Part shown: in pieces, positions 25,801 through 33,510 of the stretch
Numbering within the stretch: the stretch's first letter is position 1
Layout of the letters: the number at the start of each line of letters is the position of its first letter
Source of the DNA: Sedimentibacter sp. MB31-C6
Lineage (GTDB): Bacteria > Bacillota > Clostridia > Tissierellales > Sedimentibacteraceae
NCBI RefSeq assembly: GCF_035934735.1
Contig: NZ_CP142396.1
Coordinates: forward strand, 2,914,001-2,978,000
Direction: 5' to 3'
DNA: 64,000 nucleotides
The notes under the pieces: model-generated
Database searches by the model: none
What the model was told of the DNA's origin: nothing
Seen by the model: only the letters and a program-made list of their open reading frames with translations
Program-made: the position numbers and the translations under genes

Positions 25801-26412
25801 ATTTTTAAAATCTTCTAAGGATTTATAATCAACAAGAGCTTTAATATCTTCATAATCTATTTTTTCTATTTTTTGAATTTCATGTGAAGTTCTAAAGCCA
25901 TCAAAAAAATGTATAAATGGTAATCTGGATTTAATTGCTGCTAAATGTGCAATAACGCCTAAATCCATAACTTCCTGAACATTTGAAGAAGCTAAAAGGG
26001 AAGCACCTGTCTGGCGACAAGCCATAACATCTTGATGATCCCCGTAAATTGATAATGCATGGGTTGCAATTGATCTTGCTGCAACATGCAAAACCCCTGG
26101 TAACAATTCACCTGCCATTTTATAAAGATTTGGTATCATTAGTAGAAGCCCCTGAGAAGCTGTATATGTAGATGCTAAAGAACCAGCTTGAAGTGCACCT
26201 CTCATTGTTCCTACAGCTCCAGCTTCTGACTGCATTTCTATTACCTTTACTGCTTGATTAAATATGTTTTTCTTTCCATGGGCTGACCATTCATCTACAC
26301 CTTCTGCCATTGGTGTAGATGGAGTAATAGGGAAGATAGAGGCTACCTCTGTTAGAGCATAGGAGGCATAAGCTGCAGCTTTATTCCCATCCATTGATTC
26401 GAATTGTTTCAT
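22888..26412 (-). CDS. nifJ: Pyruvate:ferredoxin (flavodoxin) oxidoreductase
   Basis: A 1174-residue single-chain homodimeric PFOR that converts pyruvate and CoA to acetyl-CoA and CO2, reducing ferredoxin, the core of clostridial fermentation. In order: an N-terminal alpha-type domain (MDGNKAAAYASYALTEVASIFPITPSTPMAE); the gamma domain (GLGSDGTVGANK near 430); a two-cluster ferredoxin domain with CIQCGRCSYVC and CTGCANCADIC (about 680-770); and the thiamine-diphosphate domain with GACPGCGETPY, NATGCSSIYGAS and the GDGWAYDIGYGGLDH magnesium site. Length is normal for the family. The start is the ATG six bases after GAGGAGA; ten upstream in-frame codons are rejected. It is monocistronic, between two terminator or regulatory regions. 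Confidence 0.97.
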   Translation of the reverse strand: MKQFESMDGNKAAAYASYALTEVASIFPITPSTPMAEGVDEWSAHGKKNIFNQAVKVIEMQSEAGAVGTMRGALQAGSLASTYTASQGLLLMIPNLYKMAGELLPGVLHVAARSIATHALSIYGDHQDVMACRQTGASLLASSNVQEVMDLGVIAHLAAIKSRLPFIHFFDGFRTSHEIQKIEKIDYEDIKALVDYKSLEDFKNRALNPEHPVTRGTAQNPDIYFQQRESQNQYFMEVPDIVQHYMDKLGEITGRKYKLFDYYGDKEAEYIIVAMGSVTDTIRETIDYLRTKGEKVGVVKVHLYRPFSEKYLLEAIPSSVKKIAVLDRTKEPGSTGEPLYLDIVKCYKNYENPPLIVGGRYGLSSKDTRPSQIISVYENLKKSEPKDNFTIGIVDDVSNTSLPEGDIIETAPEGTIRCRIWGLGSDGTVGANKTAIKIIGDNTNMYVQGYFSYDSKKSGGTTTSHLRFGKEPIRSPYLVFNADYIACHNKSFIYHYDIIKGLKHGGTFVLNCSWSTKELDEKIPASIKNYIAKNNINFYIIDAMSISSKVGLGNRINMVMQSVFFKLANVLPVDEALNYLKQNIEEMYGRKGSDIVEMNKKAVDKSIEALIKVDVPSSWANAKDDSLPIKDEPDFVKNIQRPMARDEGDELPVSTFKGMEDGTFPNGTTSYEKRGIAPMIPEWQIDKCIQCGRCSYVCPHATIRPFLLDNDEEKRKPDTFKTTKPIGKNMENYHWRIQVSPMDCTGCANCADICPAKGKALIMKPAEHEIEMESENWEFAMTVKPKEDVMDKFTVKGSQFLRPLMEFSGACPGCGETPYIRLITQLFGDRMMISNATGCSSIYGASAPSMPYSTNAEGRGPAWINPLFEDAAEFGLGLQIGVKQNREKLLLLMKESIKSNIDDNLKSAFSNWIDNFNDGEGSKKATNMILNAIKDNSNSDNLIVQEILKRKDQLIKKSVWSFGGDGWAYDIGYGGLDHVIASGEDINILVMDTEVYSNTGGQCSKSTPAAAVAKFAAGGKKIRKKDLGLIAMTYGYVYVTQIAMGADMNQTIKAIKEAENYKGPSLIIAYSPCINHGIKSGMGTSMMEEKKAVDSGYWHLYRFNPELKEQGKNPFILDSKEPSQDYIEFIRGEIRYSQLMNVFPEIADEMYNISSEHASDRYRRYKALADHEVF

Positions 26413-26530
26413 ATAATTTCTCCTCGTAATTTTTTTATACAATTGTCAAATTCATTAATCATAAAATATTTTTTCCTATATAGCATTAAATATTCAAATG
26501 TTTCCAATAAAATTGATATATAATAGTTAA

Positions 26531-26584
26531 TGAACATTAATGAAAATTAGGTGAAAATTAAAGGTGAAAATTAAATGAAAATTA
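26531..26584 (+). repeat. Five phased TGAA(A/C)ATTA iterons
   Basis: TGAACATTA at 26531 and TGAAAATTA at 26541, 26552, 26565 and 26576. Start spacing is 10, 11, 13 and 11 bp, about one helical turn each, ending two bases before the -35 of the permease promoter. This looks like a cooperative binding array in the divergent nifJ/permease intergenic region. Confidence 0.65.
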
Positions 26585-26586
26585 TA

Positions 26587-26616
26587 TTGACTTAAATATA
26601 ATAAATATGCTATAAT
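26587..26616 (+). promoter_or_regulatory. Promoter of uracil/xanthine permease gene
   Basis: TTGACT (26587-26592), 18 bp, TATAAT (26611-26616) with TGC extension. The leader is about 120 nt, which leaves room for the attenuator described next. Confidence 0.8.
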
Positions 26617-26637
26617 AGGAAAAATTAATCTTTAAAT

Positions 26638-26722
26638 CGGTACCGTGATGCCGTCAAGATTTGTGATATTTCTATGTTTATTGTACAATAATCCTGACGG
26701 TTGGTAGGATTATTTTTATTTT
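26638..26722 (+). promoter_or_regulatory. Transcription attenuator or riboswitch leader
   Basis: A terminator hairpin AATAATCCT (26687-26695) / AGGATTATT (26706-26714) is followed by a T run and lies before the RBS at 26731. The hairpin loop contains ACGG, and CCGTCA (26651-26656) can pair with TGACGG (26695-26700), overlapping the terminator. CGGTACCG (26638-26645) gives another pairing option. No PyrR-box or purine-riboswitch core was recognised. Control of the permease by premature termination is inferred. Confidence 0.6.
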
Positions 26723-26740
26723 CAATAAACGGAGGTATTT

Positions 26741-28099
26741 ATGTCAACAAAAAATGAAGAAATACATGGTTATTTGCCGGACGAACGTCCACCAGTCATA
26801 GGACTCATATTTTTTGCATTGCAACAAATTGTTGTAATGTTTCCCGCAACAGTACTAGTAGCACTTATCACAGGCTTTCATGTTTCAACAACAATTTTTG
26901 CAAGCGGATTAGCTACACTTGGATTTATATTAGTTACTGGTAGAAAAATTCCTTTATATTATGGTTCGAGTTTTTCATATATTTCAGCAATTGCCTCGAT
27001 TATGAGTGCAGAAGCTTTCACAAATTATACTCTTGACGACAAAATTGCAATTGCACAATTCGGTATAATTATGTCTGGTTTTGTATCAATAATAGCAGGA
27101 TATATAATTAAACGTTCAGGGAAAGATACAATAGATAAAGTATTACCACCGACAGTAACGGGAAGCATAGCGATAATTATAGGATTATCTCTAGCTGCTA
27201 ATGCAATGTTAGATGCATCAACTTATCCTGCAGTAGTATTAGAAAGTCAAGCTGAGTTTGCAGGAGGTATGGCATGGCTTATTGCTATAATCACACTTAT
27301 ATCAACAATATTATATTCTGTTTATTTAAAAGGAAAGTTAAGTCAACTTCCAATATTATTTGGACTATTAACCGGCTATTTATCAGCTATTATTATTGGA
27401 GGTATAACTGGTATACCTTTCATAACCTTTGATACTGTACAAACTGCTTCGATAATTTCTATTCCAAAATTTACTCTTCCTATTCCAAATTTAGCTGCAG
27501 TAATCGCAATTATGCCAATAGCTATTGCTACTATACCAGAATCAACAGCACATATTTATCAATTAGATATTTATGTAAATGATTTAGCAAGAAAGAAAGG
27601 CTCTGATAAAAAGTATAACATTGAAGATAAACTTGGATTAAATTTAATAGGTGACGGATTAGGAGACATTATTTCTGGTTTTATTGGTGGACCTGCAGGA
27701 ACAAATTATGGAGAAAATATTTCAGCAATGGCAATTTCTAAGAACTTCTCAGTATCAGTATTAATTCTAGCAGCTATATTTACGATGATTATTTCTTGCT
27801 TTACACCATTAATTAATGTTATATATTCGATTCCTAAATGTGTAATTGGTGGATTATCAATTTATTTATTTGGTGTAATTGCTGCTCAAGGTATTACTAT
27901 TATGATGGATAAAAAGGTTGATATGTTTAACTCTAAAAACTTAGCTGTTATAGCTGTTATATTAATTGTTGGTCTAGGAGGAAGTTTTGGATTCCCTGGA
28001 AGCATGATTCCTATGTTTGGGATTCAAATACCAGCAATTGCTACAGCGGCTATTGTAGGAATTATATTAAATTTATTACTTTCATTAGATAACAAATAA
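26741..28099 (+). CDS. Uracil/xanthine permease (NCS2 family)
   Basis: A 452-residue nucleobase transporter of the NCS2/UraA family with about 12-14 hydrophobic helices. The N-terminus LPDERPPVIGLIFFALQQIVVMFPATVLVALITGF matches uracil permeases. The substrate-site motif is ATIPESTAHIYQLD near residue 265 (the Glu lies where UraA has its uracil-binding Glu), and GGPAGTNYGENISAMAISK near 315 is the family signature. It probably imports uracil or xanthine with protons. It is monocistronic behind an attenuator-like leader and phased repeats. The RBS is GGAGG. Purine versus pyrimidine specificity cannot be settled. Confidence 0.9.
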   Translation: MSTKNEEIHGYLPDERPPVIGLIFFALQQIVVMFPATVLVALITGFHVSTTIFASGLATLGFILVTGRKIPLYYGSSFSYISAIASIMSAEAFTNYTLDDKIAIAQFGIIMSGFVSIIAGYIIKRSGKDTIDKVLPPTVTGSIAIIIGLSLAANAMLDASTYPAVVLESQAEFAGGMAWLIAIITLISTILYSVYLKGKLSQLPILFGLLTGYLSAIIIGGITGIPFITFDTVQTASIISIPKFTLPIPNLAAVIAIMPIAIATIPESTAHIYQLDIYVNDLARKKGSDKKYNIEDKLGLNLIGDGLGDIISGFIGGPAGTNYGENISAMAISKNFSVSVLILAAIFTMIISCFTPLINVIYSIPKCVIGGLSIYLFGVIAAQGITIMMDKKVDMFNSKNLAVIAVILIVGLGGSFGFPGSMIPMFGIQIPAIATAAIVGIILNLLLSLDNK

Positions 28100-28117
28100 A
28101 TATATATTATATAGAAT

Positions 28118-28193
28118 GCATTTTATGCTATATGAATTATACGAGACACATTTTATACTATAAGCATTGTAGGGGACGCATTTTATGCGTCCC
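28118..28193. repeat. Degenerate 30-bp tandem repeat ending in a hairpin
   Basis: The core (G/A)CATTTTAT(G/A)C recurs at 28118, 28148 and 28178, exactly 30 bp apart. Units one and two match at 23 of 30 positions. The last unit closes a strong hairpin, GGGACGCA (28173-28180) / TGCGTCCC (28186-28193), lying against the stop codon of the convergent yitT-like gene, where it may also terminate transcription. Confidence 0.7.
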
Positions 28194-28194
28194 G

Positions 28195-29043
28195 TTAAAA
28201 TTTAGAAAAACCAAATCCATAAACCTCTTGAATAGCCCTTACTGTTACAAAAACATTTGGATCAATATTTTTTAATTCATTTTTTAAAATATAATACTCA
28301 TTTCTGTCTAGTATAGTAACTATAATGTCTTTACTTTCCTTTGTATAACCACCTTCTGCTTTATAAACTGTTACACCTCTGTCTAATTCTTTAAATATAT
28401 ACTCTTTTATATCTTGAGGATTTTTCGAAATGATTACAACCTCATTTTTAACTGAAAATCCATCTATAAAATAATTTACAACTACTCCATTTAAAAACCA
28501 TCCAAAAGCACCAATTATGCCAGTTTCAATACCATATGTAAAAAAAGCAAATACTACTACTATAACATCTGCTGCCATTAACCCTTTTCCCATATCTAAA
28601 TTTAAATATTTATTGAATACTTTTGCTAATATATCTGTTCCACCTGTAGAAGCATTTTGATTAAATACTATAGATAGCCCCATTGCTGATATTACTATTC
28701 CGCATATAAGATTTAATAAAACTTCATCAGTGACTGGTTTTGTTGCTGGGTAAATTTGCTCCATTATAGACATGGATATTGAAAGAAAAAATACTGAGAA
28801 AATAGTTTTTCCACCGAATTCACGACCTAGTAATATAAAACCTATTATTAATAATATAAAATTTAATATGAAGTTTATAAGGGATATGGGAATTGTTACA
28901 TAATTATTAATTACTATTGCAAGACCCGAAACACCTCCAGATGCTAAATTCTCAGGTACCATGAAATAATAAACACCTAAAGCAACTATAAAGGTTCCTA
29001 TTGCAATTAATATATATTCTTTTATTGTTTGTTTATATGACAT
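28195..29043 (-). CDS. YitT family membrane protein
   Basis: A 282-residue integral membrane protein of the YitT (DUF161/UPF0750) family. There are about five to six N-terminal helices (to about residue 190), including MVPENLASGGVSGLAIVIN and FNQNASTGGTDILAKVFNKY, which are family signatures. The C-terminal DUF2179 cytoplasmic domain begins near KNEVVIISKNPQDIKEYIF and carries RGVTVYKAEGGYTKESKDIIVTIL. The function is unsettled; members are often annotated as possible transporters. The start is ATG 29043, preceded by GGAGG; two upstream codons (TTG, AAT) are too close to that site. Confidence 0.9.
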   Translation of the reverse strand: MSYKQTIKEYILIAIGTFIVALGVYYFMVPENLASGGVSGLAIVINNYVTIPISLINFILNFILLIIGFILLGREFGGKTIFSVFFLSISMSIMEQIYPATKPVTDEVLLNLICGIVISAMGLSIVFNQNASTGGTDILAKVFNKYLNLDMGKGLMAADVIVVVFAFFTYGIETGIIGAFGWFLNGVVVNYFIDGFSVKNEVVIISKNPQDIKEYIFKELDRGVTVYKAEGGYTKESKDIIVTILDRNEYYILKNELKNIDPNVFVTVRAIQEVYGFGFSKF

Positions 29044-29250
29044 ATTCAAAAGCCTCCAAATCTATATTTATAACATTCTAACTCATTAATATTTTATTAT
29101 CAAGTATATAAAATAACTCAAATGAAAATAATATTGCTAAAATCTACAGTAATTATAAGAAATTTGATGCTGCAAGTGGTAAATACATAATACAAACTTA
29201 TTTTTTAACCACAATTCAAGTATATAGCGTGAAATTTCTAAAATTTTAAT

Positions 29251-29279
29251 TTGCAGAGTGTAAAAAATAGTGATATACT
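29251..29279 (+). promoter_or_regulatory. Promoter of V/A-ATPase operon
   Basis: TTGCAG (29251-29256), 17 bp, TATACT (29274-29279), 35 bp before the first gene. CAGAGT/ACTCTG at its two ends forms a 6-bp inverted repeat. Confidence 0.7.
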
Positions 29280-29313
29280 CTGAAATGTTATGAAAAAAAT
29301 AAGGAGGTCTCTT

Positions 29314-29631
29314 TTGGAAAATATTATTGATCAAATAAGTCAAATTGACTCCTTTGCTTTTGAAAATAAAAAAAGAAATGAGAAAATTTTATTGAAGAAA
29401 AAGCAAGAGTATGAAGACATAATTTTAAGTTATAAAAAAGAAAAAATTGAAAATGCTAAAATTAGAGCACAAACAATGACTGAAGAAGCTGAGAAGTTTG
29501 TACTTGAAAATGAAAAAAAGCAAGAAGATAAAATTAAGAAAATTTCTTCTGAATTAGAAGTTAAGTATTTTAAAGCAGAAAAAAAATTGACTGAAGAAAT
29601 ATTTAATAAATTATTTGTATTGGAGGGTTAA
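29314..29631 (+). CDS. ntpF: V/A-ATPase subunit G/H (peripheral stalk coiled coil)
   Basis: A 105-residue, almost wholly alpha-helical, Lys/Glu-rich coiled coil with no globular domain. By position and character it is the short peripheral-stalk partner of subunit E (NtpF in Enterococcus, AhaH in archaea). Together they hold the catalytic head against rotation. The start is TTG 29314, seven bases after AAGGAGG; eight upstream in-frame codons overlap that site. It is the first gene of a nine-gene ATPase operon and the next gene starts 1 bp after its stop. Confidence 0.75.
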   Translation: MENIIDQISQIDSFAFENKKRNEKILLKKKQEYEDIILSYKKEKIENAKIRAQTMTEEAEKFVLENEKKQEDKIKKISSELEVKYFKAEKKLTEEIFNKLFVLEG

Positions 29632-29632
29632 T

Positions 29633-30664
29633 ATGAACCCTAACATGTCATATCACGCTGTAAGAACTAAGATAATTACAAAAAAAGGTCATTTTCTTAA
29701 TAAAAGCACGTGGGATAATATATTAAAGTGTAATTCTGTTGAGCAACTTAAAAATTATTTGTTAAACAATGTTGAATTTCAAAGACTATTAAATGATGTA
29801 CGAAATGTTAACATAAATAGAGATAGTTTAGAAGGAATACTTAGAAAAATTAAAAATATGGAAATCATAGATTTACTTCATTATTTTTCTGGTGATTATA
29901 AAGATTTCCTTAAAACTATATTGATAGAAGACGAATTAGCAGATTTAAACTTAATTTTAAGAAAAATTGCAAGAGATGAAACACTTGAAGATATAGAGAA
30001 AAGGTTTGTTCATTCTGATGAATTCACCAACTTACCCTTTAATGATCTATTAGTATCCAAGGATGTTGTTCAATTTATTGAAAGTTTAAGAGATACTCCA
30101 TATTATATGGAGTTGAAGAATTTAACTAAAGAAGATGCTGTAAAACGAGAGTTTCATATAGAAATGAAGTTATATGTAATATTTTATAAAACTCTTTTAG
30201 CAAAAGCAGAAAAATTGGATAAAGAAGATAAAGAAGTTGTGAAAGAAATAATTGGATATAAAATTGATTTATTAAACATCCAATGGATTTACAGAGCGTT
30301 AAGTTACTATAAAATTACACCTGAAGAAATATTAATTTATAGTTTAGAAGGTGGAAAGTCAATTAATTTCAAAACATTAAAAAAATTATGTTATTCAAAA
30401 TCACTAGTTGATTTTAGACAATTAGTTAATAAAACATTAAAATATAAATACTTTAATGATTATATTACTGATGAAGGTAGAACAATGGACTTTTATCTCT
30501 TTGAATATCTTAATAAAAAAAGTAATAAAAATATTGGAATAGCAATTTCATTTATATATATGTTAAATATTATTATTAATGATTTAACAACCATTATTGA
30601 AGGAATTAAATATAATATGCCAAAAGAAAAGTTAGAAAGTTACTTGGTATATAAAGTAAAGTGA
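29633..30664 (+). CDS. ntpC: V/A-ATPase subunit C
   Basis: A 343-residue helical subunit that caps the rotor, linking the central stalk (subunits D/F) to the membrane ring of K subunits. It starts NMSYHAVRTKIITKKGHFL, has LEGILRKIKNMEIIDLLHYFSGDYKDFL, and ends with IAISFIYMLNIIINDLTTIIEGIKYNMP, typical of the NtpC/AhaC family. The start is the ATG after GGAGGG. Placing C directly before I differs from the Enterococcus order (F-I-K-E-C-G-A-B-D), though subunit content is the same. No oddities in length. Confidence 0.9.
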   Translation: MNPNMSYHAVRTKIITKKGHFLNKSTWDNILKCNSVEQLKNYLLNNVEFQRLLNDVRNVNINRDSLEGILRKIKNMEIIDLLHYFSGDYKDFLKTILIEDELADLNLILRKIARDETLEDIEKRFVHSDEFTNLPFNDLLVSKDVVQFIESLRDTPYYMELKNLTKEDAVKREFHIEMKLYVIFYKTLLAKAEKLDKEDKEVVKEIIGYKIDLLNIQWIYRALSYYKITPEEILIYSLEGGKSINFKTLKKLCYSKSLVDFRQLVNKTLKYKYFNDYITDEGRTMDFYLFEYLNKKSNKNIGIAISFIYMLNIIINDLTTIIEGIKYNMPKEKLESYLVYKVK

Positions 30665-30679
30665 AGGGAGGATTAAATA

Positions 30680-32668
30680 ATGTCTATTGAGAAAATGGTC
30701 CTAGTAAAAATAGTTGGTTCTATGGAAGAAATGCCTACAATCTTAAAAGAATTAATAATTAATGATAATGTGCATTTGAATTTAAATATAGAACACAGTA
30801 ATGCATATGCGAATTACTATATTATTCATCAATATGAATCAGATTTAGTAAGTTCACATTTATTAGATATGGATCCAGACAATTTTATTCAGAGATGTAC
30901 TGATTGTTTGGACACAGTTAATGAATTGAGTAAGGGATTAGACATAGAATTAAAAGTAGATAGTAAGATTCTTTTAGATAGAAACTTTAGTTTGGAGGAA
31001 TCTAAAACTGAATTAAATAAAATAAAATCTTCAATTGGTGATAAGGTTAATAAAATTAATAATTATAGACAGCAAATTGAAGAATTATATATTTTTAAAG
31101 ATAAAATTGATTGTATTTCTGATAAAACTGTTGACTTGAATAAGGTGGCAGATTTAAATTATTTTGATTATGAAATAGGGACATTGTCAAATGAAAACAA
31201 AATACGTATTAAAAGAAACTACGAAAATTTAAGTGCAATAGTATTAAGAATAGGTATAATAAAATCTTCTGTTGAGGATATGTATATGATTATATATCCA
31301 AAACAATTTAAAGAGGAAACAAACAATCTTTTGAAATCTCTTAACTGGGATAAGTTAAATGTTCCAGATGGTATTGTAGGAACTCCTTCAGAAATGATTG
31401 TTCAAATTAACCAACGTATAGAAACTCTTCAAGAAAAAATTAAAGAATTATCTAATGAAATTGAGGGTGACAAAGAATTAAATACTAAAATATTAAATAA
31501 ATTGTTTAATATTTTTACTCTCGAGGAAAAAATTGCTGAAATTTCTGAAAATGCTGAATTTGGAGATAATATATTTGCTATTAATCTATGGATTCAGGAA
31601 AAAGATTTAAATAAACTTAAAGATTCAATATCTACTGTTTCTAATAAATATCTTTTAACAGAAAAAACTGCTGAAGAAATGGGAAATCAAGTAGTTCCTC
31701 CTACAAAATTAAAAAATAATTGGTTCACAAAACCTTTTGAAACAATAGTAAGAATGTATGGATTACCCGCCTATAATGAACTTGATCCGACTCCATTTTT
31801 AGCTATAACTTTTTGTTTGGCATTTGGTATTATGTTTGGTGATATAGGTCAAGGTTTAGTATATTTTCTAGCTGGTGTATTACTTCTTAAAAAAATGGAA
31901 TCAGCGGGTCAAATACTTATGCGTCTTGGAGGAAGTTCTATTTTATTTGGTTTTGTATATGGAAGTTTATTTGGATTAGAAAAACATGAGTTACCTTGGT
32001 TGCCTAGTTTAATTAATGGTGGTCCATTAAGCCCGGACAATATACCTAAGATACTAGTAGCAGGAATATTATTTGGAATAGCTGTTCTATCTGTATCTTA
32101 TGTTTATGGAGTAATAAACTCACTGAAAAATGGAAATATTGAAGAAGGTATTTTTGGTAAAAATGGGGTTACTGGTTATATATTCTTTATAAGTTTTATA
32201 TTAACTATTGTAACTTTAATAGGTATTATAAATTTACCTTTAAGTATTCCGCTGATTGTTCTTTTATTAAGTCTTGTTATTTTAATAATGAAAGAACCAA
32301 TTACTAACATTATATTAAAGAAAAAACCATTGTTTCATGATGGAGCAGGTTCATATTTAACTGAAAGTATTTTTGAAGCAGTAGAAACTATTTTAGGCGT
32401 ACTGAGCAATTCTATATCATTTGTTCGTGTTGGAGCCTTTGCACTGAATCATGCAGGATTATTTTTGGCATTTCTGGTAATATCAGAAATGGTAACTAAT
32501 CCATTGTTGAAAGTTTTAATACTTATTATCGGAAATATATTAATTTTAACACTTGAAGGTTTAATAGTATTTATTCAAGGTCTTCGTCTTCAATATTATG
32601 AATTATTCAGCAAGTATTTTAAAGGCGATGGAATAGAGTTTAAACCATTAAATGTAAATAATAAGTAA
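30680..32668 (+). CDS. ntpI: V/A-ATPase subunit I (a-subunit)
   Basis: A 662-residue stator subunit that forms the ion half-channels beside the rotor ring. The N-terminal ~360 residues are cytoplasmic with two long coiled-coil arms. The C-terminal ~300 residues hold about seven to eight membrane helices (TPFLAITFCLAFGIMFGDIGQGLVYF, then SNSISFVRVGAFALNHAGLFLA near 580). The Arg in SFVRVGAFALNHA is the conserved ion-path residue. Length is close to the usual 650-670. It is followed 55 bp downstream by subunit K. Confidence 0.95.
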   Translation: MSIEKMVLVKIVGSMEEMPTILKELIINDNVHLNLNIEHSNAYANYYIIHQYESDLVSSHLLDMDPDNFIQRCTDCLDTVNELSKGLDIELKVDSKILLDRNFSLEESKTELNKIKSSIGDKVNKINNYRQQIEELYIFKDKIDCISDKTVDLNKVADLNYFDYEIGTLSNENKIRIKRNYENLSAIVLRIGIIKSSVEDMYMIIYPKQFKEETNNLLKSLNWDKLNVPDGIVGTPSEMIVQINQRIETLQEKIKELSNEIEGDKELNTKILNKLFNIFTLEEKIAEISENAEFGDNIFAINLWIQEKDLNKLKDSISTVSNKYLLTEKTAEEMGNQVVPPTKLKNNWFTKPFETIVRMYGLPAYNELDPTPFLAITFCLAFGIMFGDIGQGLVYFLAGVLLLKKMESAGQILMRLGGSSILFGFVYGSLFGLEKHELPWLPSLINGGPLSPDNIPKILVAGILFGIAVLSVSYVYGVINSLKNGNIEEGIFGKNGVTGYIFFISFILTIVTLIGIINLPLSIPLIVLLLSLVILIMKEPITNIILKKKPLFHDGAGSYLTESIFEAVETILGVLSNSISFVRVGAFALNHAGLFLAFLVISEMVTNPLLKVLILIIGNILILTLEGLIVFIQGLRLQYYELFSKYFKGDGIEFKPLNVNNK

Positions 32669-32723
32669 AATAGTGAAAGAAAAAATTAACTAAATAATTA
32701 AAATCAGAAAGGAAGTAAAATAA

Positions 32724-33167
32724 ATGCAAATTATATTAATTTTATTAGCAGCATCAATTGCTGTAGGAACTATAATCTATGGATATAAAGCTATGAAAAA
32801 TGGTAAAAAGGGAAGTATTAAAAAAGCTATATTAACAACAGTATCTGCATTTGGACTAGTAATGGTTGGAGCTATAATTTCAACAATTTTTGGTGGAAAT
32901 GTATTCGCAGAAACTGAAGCAGTTGCTTCAGAAGCAGTTGCAGCTGGAAGTTCATTAGGAGATGGGTTAAAGTATTTTTCAGCAGCATTATCAACAGGTA
33001 TAGCAACAATAGGAACAGGATTAGCAGTTGGTTCAGTTGGTTCATCAGCAGTAGGTGCTATATCAGAGGATTCTTCTATTCTTGGTAAAACTTTAATTTT
33101 TGTTGGTATGGCCGAAGGTATTGCAATTTATGGTATGATTATTTCAATTTTAATTTTATTTGTTTAA
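32724..33167 (+). CDS. ntpK: V/A-ATPase subunit K (c-ring proteolipid)
   Basis: A 147-residue proteolipid with four helices in two hairpins (about 3-22, 36-58, 81-110, 122-147). The Gly-rich second hairpin (GIATIGTGLAVGSVGSSAVG) ends with the ion-carrying Glu131 in GMAEGIAIYGM. The first hairpin lacks an acidic residue and most of the Gly pattern, so each subunit carries one ion, as in other bacterial V-type rings. The inter-hairpin loop is unusually Ala/Glu-rich (AETEAVASEAVAAG). Whether H+ or Na+ is used cannot be told from these residues alone. Confidence 0.93.
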   Translation: MQIILILLAASIAVGTIIYGYKAMKNGKKGSIKKAILTTVSAFGLVMVGAIISTIFGGNVFAETEAVASEAVAAGSSLGDGLKYFSAALSTGIATIGTGLAVGSVGSSAVGAISEDSSILGKTLIFVGMAEGIAIYGMIISILILFV

Positions 33168-33193
33168 TAAAATCGAAATGAAAAGAGAATGAT

Positions 33194-33502
33194 ATGAAAT
33201 CTTTTTTAATATGTGATAGTAGAGATACATGGGTAGGATTGAGGTTAGCTGGCATTGATGGTGTCATTGTACATGACAGAGCCAACGCTTTGAGTACAAT
33301 GAAAAAGGTGTTACAGAATAGGGAAATTGGTATATTGATACTTACAGAAAAAATAGCTGATATGATTAGCGAAGAAGTAATGGAATATAAGATTAAGTCA
33401 AAAGTACCACTAATAATTGAAATTCCTGATAGACATGGTAGTATTCGAACATATGATGCTATAGAAAAATATATCAGTGATTCAGTTGGAATTCGTATAT
33501 GA
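33194..33502 (+). CDS. ntpG: V/A-ATPase subunit F
   Basis: A 102-residue Rossmann-like subunit of the central rotor stalk that binds subunit D. It shows the family pattern of an N-terminal strand FLICDSRDTWVGLRLAGIDGV, the middle GILILTEKIADMI, and PLIIEIPDRHGS. The normal length is about 100. It is separated from ntpE by 8 bp. Named NtpG in Enterococcus and AtpF in the A/V-type scheme. Confidence 0.88.
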   Translation: MKSFLICDSRDTWVGLRLAGIDGVIVHDRANALSTMKKVLQNREIGILILTEKIADMISEEVMEYKIKSKVPLIIEIPDRHGSIRTYDAIEKYISDSVGIRI

Positions 33503-33510
33503 GGTGAATT

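Noticed and set aside
26638-26740. PyrR attenuator or purine riboswitch
   Set aside because: The conserved PyrR-binding loop and the purine aptamer core were not found by eye, so it is listed as an unassigned leader.
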